Origin: Symbiodinium natans
Taxonomy: Eukaryota; Sar; Dinophyceae; Suessiales; Symbiodiniaceae
DNA: 64,000 nucleotides
NCBI GenBank assembly: GCA_905221605.1
Contig: CAJNDS010002470.1
Location: 342,717-406,716, forward strand
Direction: 5' to 3'
Both the position numbers and the translations under genes were made by a program. The notes beneath the pieces are model-generated. The model was not told where the DNA came from. It searched no databases and saw nothing but the letters and a program-made list of their open reading frames with translations. Below are positions 10,671-19,766 of this stretch, one piece after another; the first letter of the stretch is position 1, and the number at the start of each line of letters is the position of its first letter.

Positions 10671-13600
10671 ACTTTGGTCTTCGACCTCGAACCAGGAACG
10701 CTCCAGTTCGTGGAAGTGCCGTTGGATTCGGAGCCGATCGGCCCGTGACCTTCCTGGAGGGTAGCAAGGCGGGGACATTCGCGCATACCTCGAAGATTCA
10801 GACTTTCTGAAGCTACCTGCCAAGCCCTAAACCCTAAAGCCCTAAAACCCTACAACCCTAAAAAACCCTAAACGCTGAAGCCCTGGAAACCCTGAAAAAG
10901 AGTCTACATAGCCACACACAGATCCCCAGACCCTAAAGCCTCAAGCCCTAAAAACCCTGAAAGAGTCTACGTACCCTAAACCCTAAAACCCTAAACCCTA
11001 AACCCTGAAAAGAGTCTACGTAGCCACACACAGAGAGACACGGAGGACGATGCCTTTGACTTCGGCTGGATCTTGCCAAAGACGTTCACTCTCTGCTCGG
11101 TCACGAGGACGTGGGGTGGATTCTTGTGGGGTTTAGGGTTTGGGGTTTAGGGTTTAAGGGTTAAGGTTTTAGGGTTTCGGCCTTTACGGTTTAGAGTTTA
11201 GGGTTTAGGGTTTAGGGTGATTCAACGATCATCCTCAGTCTTAGTTTCACCCATGCCGCGAAGCTCCAGCACAAGAAAGTGGGTAGCGGTGGCTGGTTTC
11301 TTATATGTAGCTGCTATTCTGGCTAGCGGCTGGTGGTTTCCTGGAAGGGTGTGTGACTTAGTGCAGGCTCTTCCTGCAAGCTTGCTGGCAGATTTTCTTG
11401 CTGCAGTGACTACTGCCAGTGAGGATGATGCAGAGTGCGGGCAGAATGCAAAGGTCACACCTCAAATCGTCAGATGGTTGAACCAAAGCGCCAAGTGAGA
11501 GAAAGCTCAACAAATCGGCGAGTTCTCACTGGAAGGGCCCCTGACCGCCAAATCCCAAACCAGCATTACTGAGAAGAGCTGTGGCAAGCAGGTACACAGG
11601 ACTCGGCTCCCAAAATCGAATCTTGCAAGGCCGCTTGGGAAGAAATTGGGTACGAGTAGCAGTCGTAGCCATCGCAGTAGCACAGCAAGAGTAAGAGCAA
11701 GTGCAATAGCGATAGAAATTTTGAGACTCAGAGTAGCCGCAATAGTTATACTGGCAGTAGCAATACCATGCCGCGGCGGCATGTGCATATCAAACAAAGC
11801 CCAGAGGCCCAAGACCCAAATGTGCAAAGACGGGTGCTTTGTTGGCGGCATTTGGGAGTTCCATTTGCGCTATTTGTGGAGTCCTACGGCTTTTGGTTGT
11901 AGCAAGAAAGTAGAGGAACAACGTTGATGTGGGGGGGGGGGGGGCGCCCTGTGTACATCTTGCATCTGGTAGGCGCTCGGACCAGCTGAAAACACAGCCA
12001 AAACGGGCATCCTCAGCAAGTTTTGTCGGCTTTCTGTTTCTCACACCTCAAGGCCCTCCATGCCACTAACTCGGGACGAACCCTAAACCCTAAACCCTAA
12101 ACCCTACACCCTAAACCCTAAACCTTAGGACCTTGATCATCCCTGGACCCGGATCCTGTATTTGTTCATCCTTTTGGTTCTGGACGTCACATTTGGGGAA
12201 GCCATCTTCCATTTGGAGTACCGCGTTGCAAGACCTTCGGCCCTCGCTGTTAAGCCCCCTCCAGCGGCTACTCACGCATAGGAAATTGCACACAAATTAG
12301 GATACCATCGGAGTTTCTGGGCTGCTTGTCGCACTTGTGGACCAGGGTGCCGGGGGTTCCTCTAAGGGAAGAAGAACAACCTCCTGCACGGTCATCACTC
12401 GGCCCACGTTGGCGTCGCCCACTATGGTCAATGGGCAGCTCGTAGAGCAAGCTCGTGGCAGCTTCTTCATGTCACGTTGAGTCTGCATTGGACTGTCATC
12501 CTGCGGTTTTTTTGCGACATGGCGAGAAAGTCGAACACCGACCTCCCTGCAGCATTATGTGTCCTGCTAAGGTCACCTCAAAATCGCGAAGAAGGTATGA
12601 CTTGAATTGGCTGGTTCTCTGCGGTACGAACAAGGTTGGGCAAAATGACCTGCTTGTTCTTCGTCCCGGGCATTGCTCGCCCGAGCGGTTAGGGTTCAAA
12701 AGGTATCTCAATGTGATGGTTTCTTCCCGCTGAAAGAAGACCTCGCTGAGGAATTCACACTGGCTGTTTGCACTCGTTTTCCTGAACCCTAAACCCTCTT
12801 AAACCCTAAACCCTAAACCCTAAATTAACCCCTAAACCGGAGCCTTCGGGAAGATTTTCGGTGCACATGGCGCAGATACAGCGTCATTGGGAACTCGAGT
12901 GCAGACGGCGGCTGTGTCATGAAATCCTGCCTTATGAGCCCAAATAAGCCGTCTAACCACACATGTGCTAAACCATGGAGGGTTTCGGGTTTAGGGTTTG
13001 GGGTTTAGGGTTTAGGGTTTAGGGGTTAGGGTTTAGGGTGAGCCAGGCCAAGCGAATTTATGACGGAAGCAAGAGCATAGCCACGAAGAACCGCAACACG
13101 GCAGCCAAGCCAAGTGGCACCCGAGCCTTTTTAGGTTTTAGGGTTCATTTCAGGTTTAGGGTTTATTTAGGGTTTTTTTTCGGGTTTAGGGTTTATTTAG
13201 GGTTTATTTAGGGTTTAGGGGGTTTACGGGGTTTAGGGGGTTTAGGGGGTTTGGGGGGTTTGGGGGGTTTAGGGGGTTTAGGGGGTTTTTAGGTTCTACA
13301 GAGAAAGGGTCTAGGGCTTGGGGTTTAGTGTTTAGGGTTTGGGGTTTGAGGTTTATAAGGGTTTAGGGTTTGGGTTTAGGGTTTAGGTATGTGTTGAGTA
13401 AAATGTGCGCCACCTTAAGGAGTCATTTCTCGAACACTCAGCGTTCCAGCTCACTTCGCAACCACCTTGAACCATTTGAAGAAGGGCGAAAGCTTCTTAG
13501 GGTCTTGAGTCTTGAGGCAACAAGGACATGAAGGACAAGCTGCTCATCAACGCGGGGAAGTATCCCGGGGAGTCTTCAAACTTTGCGGTCATGGAGGCAA

Positions 13601-14571
13601 CTTGCGAACTGACGAAACCGACGAAACCATGCTGCCAGCATTCTGCGAACCGGAAATCATGACTTTTTGTGGAGGTTTAGGGTGCGACGTGCCCTGAAGA
13701 TAAGAAGCTTGCTAACCCTGAGATTTGTACTGAACCGCGCTCACAATCCTGGCTTCCCAAACCCTACGCCCTAATCGCCACAAGCCCTGAGCTGTTCCTA
13801 GAGGTCATGACCTGGAGCCGTGCCTTATCCAGCAAAGAGATGAAGCAGGTGACCAAGTACTTGGAGTGGAAGCTCCAGGCCGGATTCTCACCAATGCTTT
13901 GATGCCGGAGCCGCCCCCCCCCCCCCCCCCCCCCTACCCAAGCAAGCAGAAAGATAAATGAGAGTCGGATGAAAGATTGTTTACGTTTTTGCTAGAAGTC
14001 CTGTCCTCCCCCCAACCTCTCTCCCTCTCCCCTCCCCCCCTCCCCCCTCCCCTGCCCGCCTCCCCCCTCCGTTACAGGCTGGTACCTTTCAAGCACCGGA
14101 GCACATGGGCACTCCGAAGGAGTCTCTTATCTACACGGCATTTGGGGAATATGGGGTTTGGGATTCTTAGGGCTTCAGGTTTCAGAGCTTAGGGGGTTAG
14201 GGGTTTAGGGTTTAGGGTTTAGGGTTGATGTCGATCCATCCTTGGCACGCTGCTGCAGCAAGAAAGGTTCCCACTCTATGAGAAGAAAAAGAGCCTCAAG
14301 GCTTCCAGCACGTGCCCTTCCTGCAATAGTATGGAGGAAAGCAGCGGACCCGAATTGGCAGGCTTTTTTTGGAGTGATGAGCTGGGATGCGTACGAGAAC
14401 CTTCCATGAGACTCTCCGATCAGACCAGGTACTCATACAACAAGAAGATGGTGAACCTTGGCAAATCCTTAATTGGAAAAGAGCGTCCCAAGTCGCGCGA
14501 CATTTGGAAGCTCTTGAAGCTGTGCCCAGGAACGGCTACACACTCAAGCTGAAGGGTTGGACCCACATGCG
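10671..14571 (+). CDS. Multi-exon gene of unknown function, copy A
   Basis: At least eight exon-like segments here match, in the same order and strand, segments of copy B at 31-36.9 kb. Proposed exons: 10671-10760 (contains GFGADRPVTF), 11046-11107 (FGWILPKTFTLCSV), 12572-12634 (YDLNWLVLCGTNK), 13047-about 13106 (AKRIYDGSKSIATKNRN), 13517-13596, 13804-13878, 14078-14119 (AGTFQAPEHMGTPK), a segment ending near 14330 (KSLKASSTCP) and one near 14551 (LKLKGWTH). Most start after AG|G and end before GC, GA or GT. The DNA between them is unrelated to copy B and is rich in TTTAGGG/CCCTAAA tracts, as expected of introns. Start and stop codons were not identified. The protein family is not recognised. 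Copy A is about 4 bases longer than B just upstream of 12572, so some decay is possible. That two genes exist is well supported; individual edges are approximate. Confidence 0.6.
11130..11217 (+). repeat. TTTAGGG tract inside gene copy A
   Basis: Begins about 20 nt after the proposed exon end at 11107 (ACGAG|GA) and continues to 11217. It would be intronic in the gene model. Confidence 0.85.
11253..11498 (+). CDS. Small ORF with one predicted membrane segment
   Basis: An ATG at 11253 opens an 81-codon frame to TGA at 11496-11498. The N-terminus is basic (MPRSSSTRKW), followed by a hydrophobic stretch VAVAGFLYVAAILASGWWF of membrane-spanning length, then an acidic, Cys-containing tail. It lies inside gene copy A between proposed exons, so it may be an exon, an intronic gene or chance. 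No copy B equivalent was seen. Confidence 0.3.
   Translation: MPRSSSTRKWVAVAGFLYVAAILASGWWFPGRVCDLVQALPASLLADFLAAVTTASEDDAECGQNAKVTPQIVRWLNQSAK
12079..12126 (+). repeat. CCCTAAA tract
   Basis: Telomere-like array within the long interval between copy A exons. A similar tract lies at 12780-12830. Confidence 0.85.
13125..13387 (+). repeat. Degenerate TTTAGGG tract, 260 bp
   Basis: One of the longest tracts, with GGGGTTTAGGG and GGGTTTATTTA variants. It fills most of the proposed intron between the exons ending near 13106 and starting at 13517. Confidence 0.9.
13517..13596 (+). CDS. Conserved 80-nt exon of gene copy A
   Basis: Starts after TTGAG|G and ends ATGGAG|GC. It aligns without gaps to 34736-34815 in copy B, also 80 nt with the same AG|G and GAG|GC edges. 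Core residues: NKDMKDKLLINAGKY then SSNFAVME. The pattern of conservative changes (I/V, A/S, V/I) implies selection on the protein. Confidence 0.65.
13804..13878 (+). CDS. Conserved 75-nt exon of gene copy A
   Basis: Starts after CTAGAG|G and ends CTCCAG|GC; aligns without gaps to 34930-35004 in copy B, also 75 nt. Reads VMTWSRALSSKEMKQVTKYL then EWKLQ. Both copies keep AG|G and CAG|GC. Confidence 0.65.
13910..13934. repeat. Poly-C run
   Basis: Homopolymer of more than 20 C just downstream of the exon at 13804-13878. A C-rich tract continues at 14006-14070, before the next proposed acceptor. Confidence 0.9.
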
Positions 14572-15246
14572 CATCTTGTCGGATGGGATGGGAACCTCCG
14601 GGATTTGGCGCACAAGACCGGCTCGGCTCCGGCGCTTTCTGTCTCATGCGAAGCAGCGTAGATCAGAGTAGGGAACAGTGCCCAACGCCCATATGGCATC
14701 ATAAAGAAAGCACAAGTAAGCCGAAGAATGCTCTCATCACAGTAGAGGCACATACCCATGAGGTCTTCAAGTTGAGCCGCAGTCTGCAACTTAAGGTTCG
14801 CACCTTTCCCAAACTGGGTATTGCTTTGGGAAAATTCTAAACTTCCCTTCTTTCCCGTTTTTAAGGGAGCCTAGTCATAAATCATGTTCAATGGGCTTTA
14901 AAGCAACCGCAAAAAATCCCTATCCCAATCAACTGGGCGTCGAGTGCTCTGTCAGGTGACTATGCCATGGGCTACCTCCGCGACTCGCCCTCTGAGTTTC
15001 AGTTCTTCTCAGGGGTACTTGGAAATAGTTTTCATTTTTTGGGTACTATATTCCCCAAGAAACAGCAAAACATGATTTTTGCGTGGGTTCCAAGTCCAGT
15101 ATAGTCTTGATTTCTTATGAGTTGTGGTTTCGGATGTTGCTTGCGAGTCTTGTGAGACTTGGCTTTTCTTTTCGCCAACGAAGTAAGGAAACAAGAAGGG
15201 AACGGCATCAGCAGTTGTGTCTGGTCTGGCCAAGCAGGCGCCAAGA

Positions 15247-15450
15247 AGTATAGTTAGGGTTTAGGGACTAGGGTTTCGGGTTTAGGGTTTAGGTTTTCGG
15301 GTTTAGGGTTTAGGGTTTAGGATTTATGGTTTAGGGTTTGGGGTTTAGGGTTTTGGGGTTTAGGGTTTTAGGGTTTTTAGGGTTTTAGGGTTTTAGGGTT
15401 TAGGGTTAGGGTTTAGGGTTTAGGGTTTAGGGTTTAGGTTTATTGGTTAG
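15247..15450 (+). repeat. TTTAGGG tract, about 200 bp
   Basis: Long degenerate telomere-like array, followed at 15531 by an exon-like segment. Confidence 0.9.
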
Positions 15451-15530
15451 ATGCCATTTCATGTCCATCAGGGTACTGGTAACACGAGGGCTTGCGGCAG
15501 TAACACATGTAAACTTGCCGCTGCGGACAG

Positions 15531-15603
15531 GCAGCATACCAGTATGAGCTCTATTCGGTCAGTACAAAGACCAAGTATGCCTGCAGCAAGAGCCCTGGCG
15601 ATG
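15531..15603 (+). CDS. Exon-like segment, unknown protein
   Basis: After GGACAG|G the frame reads AAYQYELYSVSTKTKYACSK then SPGDG. The right edge is uncertain; AGCAAG at 15590 is one candidate. Function unknown. Confidence 0.4.
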
Positions 15604-16493
15604 GATTAAGGGATGCACAACTCAGCGAGTTTGCTACCGCCGGGCATGAAGGGAGAATTTGATACAAGCCTAGAGAAACGCCCGTCTGCGCAAGCTTGTG
15701 AAGATGAGTCCCAAGTATTCCAACAATGGACGTCTTCGTCTCCCATTAGCTCGCATGTGCTAATTTGTTTTTGTCGTCCTTTTTTGGGGGGGAGGGTGAC
15801 TGTATATGAGCAGGCAGGAACAGTATGCAACGCGAAGCCCCTTGAGCTCCTGACCATGTTCGCGTATTGCTGTATGATGCACCATATGCAGTACGCTACT
15901 GTGTTTGGCAGCATAGGTAGGGACCGCCTTCTTTTGTGACAGGGCTTGACGACAGAAAATATGAAAGTATGGTTTACTACGGCACCTTCTGCAAGTACTA
16001 CTGACAACGCGACAAGCCGCTTCAGAAGGAACACCGTCTCCGTGAATGGGGACACAAAGGCGACGATGCGCCAGCTTCTGGGCATCAAATGTTCTGGGAG
16101 GTTGAGAGGCTGAGGGCGATTCTTTGAGGACTGAATGAGGGGCTTGTTTCTTGCTTGGACTTCTCTTGGGAGCTTTCTTAGAGGACGCGGTTTGCACCCA
16201 GTGATGCGGAGCCTTTTGGCTTGCAGCCCGCAGTAAAAACGATCAGTGAGTGCTCGATGGTTAGTGGAATGCTAAAGTGTCGCCCGACTTGAGCAATACA
16301 CAGCCTGGAGCAGTTGTCAAATCCTCAGCCCGAACGCTCCAAAAACCCAATGCTTGCTCAAAATTGCTTCGTCGTGAGTTGCGATCGTTGCCATCATAAG
16401 TGCTTGCCTCAAGTCATGCTTGTTCGCGCTAGCGCCTGCTGGCTCCTCTGTATGTTTTTCTACCCCTGTACCCTTCTCCTCTCCCGAAACACG

Positions 16494-16572
16494 GTTTAGG
16501 GTTTAGGGTTTAGGGTTTAGGGTTTAGGGTTTAGGGTTTAGGGTTTAGGGTTTAGGGTTTAGGGTTTAGGGT
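16494..16572 (+). repeat. Nearly perfect TTTAGGG array
   Basis: About eleven tandem units. A perfect CCCTAAA array in the opposite orientation follows at 16660-16735 and another TTTAGGG array at 16803-16893, giving three alternating tracts in 400 bases. Confidence 0.95.
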
Positions 16573-16659
16573 CGAAACACACAGTCAATATGGGGATTCC
16601 CTCATAGGTACAACCTAGGCCCGGCCCTATGGACCAGAATCAACAGACACTCGGGCCAC

Positions 16660-16735
16660 CCTAAACCCTAAACCCTAAACCCTAAACCCTAAACCCTAAA
16701 CCCTAAACCCTAAACCCTAAACCCTAAACCCTAAA
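16660..16735 (+). repeat. Nearly perfect CCCTAAA array
   Basis: About ten units, inverted relative to its two neighbours. The 90-base spacer on its left contains a short open segment starting near 16619 after CCTAG|G. Confidence 0.95.
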
Positions 16736-16893
16736 CTTTCATCCACAGTTCAGGGCCCAAAGGCATCCCCAAGTGCTGGGTTCACATCAGGGGCCACAGT
16801 CGGCTCAGGGTTTAGGGTTTAGGGTTTAGGGTTTAGGGTTTTGGGTTTTGGGTTTTGGGTTTTGGGTTTTGGGTTTAGGGTTTAGGGTTTAGG

Positions 16894-17109
16894 GTGGAGG
16901 CTGTTCTGTGGGCACCAGGGATCAACAGCCATTCGCTGAGTCATTCGCTAAAGCATCGAGCCGACTGCCCCTGCGGGAAACCCGTATTTTGGATTCGCAA
17001 CATACCTAGAAAGACCAACAAAGGCCACAAAGAAAGCTCGTCTCCGTATATGTTCAGGACCAAGGCCTTCTGTAGTAACATCGCAGCTGCCGGTAGGGTT
17101 AAGCTTTGA
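16894..17109 (+). CDS. Protein-like ORF, unknown
   Basis: Open frame directly after a TTTAGGG array. The middle part reads CPCGKPVFWIRNIPRKTNKG. It ends in TGA at 17107-17109. It may be an exon plus run-on. No family recognised. Confidence 0.25.
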   Translation: MEAVLWAPGINSHSLSHSLKHRADCPCGKPVFWIRNIPRKTNKGHKESSSPYMFRTKAFCSNIAAAGRVKL

Positions 17110-17401
17110 ATCGAAGGGGATGGTGAGCTTTTTTTGACCTGATGATGATGAACCCTAAATCCTAAACCCTAAACCCTAAACCCTATACCCCTCTTCGAAC
17201 TGGCAGGTCCAACTCCAGACGCCCTTCTGCCTCTGGCATTGTCACCTCCACCTCGAAGGGAGAAATTAAGTTCAGCCTCGCAGCTCGCAAGCACTCAAGC
17301 ACTCACATGGTGGGGGGGGGGGGGTTCAGGGTTCAGGGTTTAGGGTTTTGGGTTTAGGAGTTTAGGATGGTTTAGGGCTCAGGGTATAGGGGTTTAGGCC
17401 T

Positions 17402-17662
17402 TTGCAATCACTTGTGCTCGAGAACACTTTGGGCTGCGACGCACCCTTTCTGCGAACCGGAACTGTTCGAGCCACTCGGTTTTGCTGGTGCATGCCTGTG
17501 TTTCAAATGCCAGGAGAGATATTCTGGAAGACGGAGGACCTGCCCGCATTTGCAGCTTCGTTCCGTCTCAGCTACTTGGGCTTGCTGAGCCGCGGTTTGA
17601 TCGTCTACCGTTTGTGGGGTTCCGTGGTGTGCTCTTGGCCACGCAAGCGCCTGTGGGCATGA
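17402..17662 (+). CDS. Protein-like ORF, unknown
   Basis: Two overlapping + frames are both open here (17402-17662 and 17482-17679), each with plausible composition, so only one, or neither, is real. Neither is recognised. Confidence 0.2.
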   Translation: MQSLVLENTLGCDAPFLRTGTVRATRFCWCMPVFQMPGEIFWKTEDLPAFAASFRLSYLGLLSRGLIVYRLWGSVVCSWPRKRLWA

Positions 17663-18001
17663 CAGCTCGTGAGATGTAACAAAAGCCTCGCCTTCTTCAC
17701 AAACAAGAACAGGCAGTGTTTCCTCAGGGTTCGAAAATCATGTGTCCCTAAACCCTAAACCCTAAGAGTCTACACACTTGCCAGTCTTTTGTTTATCAAG
17801 AGGTTTCTAAACAAGAGCCTGAAGAAACTGAGCCCCAGTACCTTCTCAGTTCCAAGAGCCCTACATGCTCTGAGAATCCAACAAAAAGCCCTCAAAGGGT
17901 TTAGGGTTTGGGATTTAGGGTTTAGGGTTTAGGATTTAGGGTTTAGGGCTTAGGATTTAGGGTTTAAGGTTTCGGGCTTAGGGGGGGCCTTATAATCCAA
18001 G

Positions 18002-18072
18002 GTGGCGAAGCTGCTTCCAGCCGGAGGGCCGCCTCCAGCCAAGCCTAGTGATCCCTCCCGCGGGGATCTCAG
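18002..18072 (+). CDS. Exon-like segment, unknown protein
   Basis: CCAAG|G to GATCTCAG, reading VAKLLPAGGPPPAKPSDPSR then GDL. Pro-rich. TTTAGGG repeats lie on both sides (17895-17970 and 18077-18143). Confidence 0.4.
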
Positions 18073-18175
18073 TCAGATTGGGGTTTAGGGTTTTGGGTTC
18101 AGGGTTTAGGGTTTAGGGTTTAGGGATGTTTAGGGTTTAGGGTGACATTTCAGTACATCCCTACTACATCCCTAC

Positions 18176-18330
18176 TGTATCCCTAAACATCCCTAGTATG
18201 TCTTCAATACACCCCTAAGCATCCCTAAACGGCCCTTAACCCTAAACAATCCCCTAAACAGACCTAAGCACACCCTAAACATCACCCTAAACATCCTAAA
18301 ACATCCCTAAGCCCCAAAACCCCCTTTCGC
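18176..18330 (+). repeat. Decayed CCCTAAAC/ACATCCCTA repeat
   Basis: Degenerate tandem of CATCCCTAAA-like units, apparently a decayed relative of the CCCTAAA tracts. Confidence 0.6.
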
Positions 18331-18454
18331 AAGCTGCGTTTTGGTCTTTGTCGTTTTTGTTTTTTCATTTCTTTGTTTTTTTCCAACACCCTCGGTGTGG
18401 GGTTGTTAGATTGTGAAGCAAACTCTTCTCCTCGCCCGGTCTACTCCTCGCCCA

Positions 18455-18655
18455 GCCCCAGGGTATCAAACCCCAGTGACTCCCTGCAGTGCCAAACCCC
18501 AGCCCCAGGGACTTCGTGGAGTGCCCAACCTTAGAGTATGACCAGAGAATCCCCAGAGACTCCCTAGCCAGAGCATCCCCAGAGACTCCCTGGAGTGCTC
18601 AGCCTCAGACTATCCCCAGAGACTCCCTGGAGTGCCCAACCCACAAATTCCAAAT
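18455..18655. repeat. Minisatellite, unit about 40 bp
   Basis: Imperfect copies of a unit containing CCCCAGAGACTCCCTGGAGT, repeated about four to five times. The open frame across it only reflects the repeat. Confidence 0.6.
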
Positions 18656-19228
18656 CTGTAGGGTGGGGATGCTCGAAGTAGAAAATTATATATATATGTA
18701 TACATATAGATTTTCCTTTATTTGTTTATATATTTGTTCATGTATACATATATATTATACATACATATATGGCTTGAAAGTGTGGTACTCATGATCATCC
18801 TCGAAGCATAGCTATCATCAGCAGAACCAGCTGAATAGCATGCGCAAGCGAAGCGGTCTCATTCACAGGCAAGCTTGCAGTCGCGTTGACCCTTCGGGGG
18901 CTTGACGCCCTCCGGCCCCCCCCCCCCATCCCTTCCAAGACCGTTTAACAAGGAGGGTGGTGGACGCAGAGAAGGGACTGAACAACTTAACGTGATTCGA
19001 CCCCTCAGGGACGGGACGGATGATAAAATCCACACGTGGACCACCGAGACCCCAATCCATGGAACCCTAAGGCTGTACAAAGTGCTAGAGGGTGTAAAGC
19101 TCGGTGCCTTCCCAACCGCAAGGAACTAGAGTAGGACCCCTTATAACGGACCTTAGAGGTTCTGTAGGGTTATGTAGGAGCTACTTAGGTATGTAGGGAT
19201 TATGCAATATATCTATATATATATATAG

Positions 19229-19233
19229 GGGTT
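19229..19233. other. Target-site duplication, left (GGGTT)
   Basis: Five bases directly left of the left LTR, identical to 29133-29137 on the other side of the element. Confidence 0.9.
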
Positions 19234-19606
19234 TGATGAACAGAAACTTCTCGATTCTGTGCCGTGTCATCTTGCGCAGGGGATGCCATGCTGATCTTCC
19301 CTAGACCCTGAAATCAAACCCCCCGAACAAAACAACTCAACCTCAAACCTTCCTTCCTCAATGGGGTACCAACGGACCTAAGGGCTTGAGGACTAAGGGC
19401 AACCGAAAAACCGGAAGACCCCTCCCAAACCCAACAACCCCTCACTTCCCCCAAGAAGGCCCAAACCCTTACAAGCCAGCGGTACACTTCTCGATTTGTG
19501 CACCTCATCGCTTGAGCCACGGTTGGCCGGAGTTCTGCAATTCACAACGATCGCACTTCGACCTGGGCTTAAGCTGTTCACATGGAGCTGCTTCTCCACT
19601 TCAGCA
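19234..19606 (-). repeat. 3' LTR of the copia element
   Basis: Read on the minus strand it starts TGCTGAAGTGG and ends TTCTGTTCATCA. It matches 28759-29132 apart from a one-base deletion. It is preceded, in element orientation, by the polypurine tract. Confidence 0.95.
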
Positions 19607-19624
19607 CTCCTCCTCACCTTTGAA
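19607..19624 (-). other. Polypurine tract
   Basis: The minus strand reads AAAGGTGAGGAGGAG directly up to the TG of the 3' LTR. This is the expected primer position for plus-strand DNA synthesis in LTR elements. Confidence 0.75.
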
Positions 19625-19766
19625 CCTCTGGTTCTAAGGTGTCACGCACCAGCAGCTCCCATTCAACGTGCTCTGCACAATCAAACGAGTTAGCGGCCTC
19701 TACTTCACACGCGAACGGAGGATGCTCAAAAGAACTTCACCAAACTGCGAAGATTAGCCCTCCAGG

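Noticed and set aside
15606-16197. Minus-strand ORFs, one containing CVPIHGDGVPSEA
   Set aside because: Two overlapping frames compete and the partial resemblance to recurrent dinoflagellate proteins rests on memory alone.
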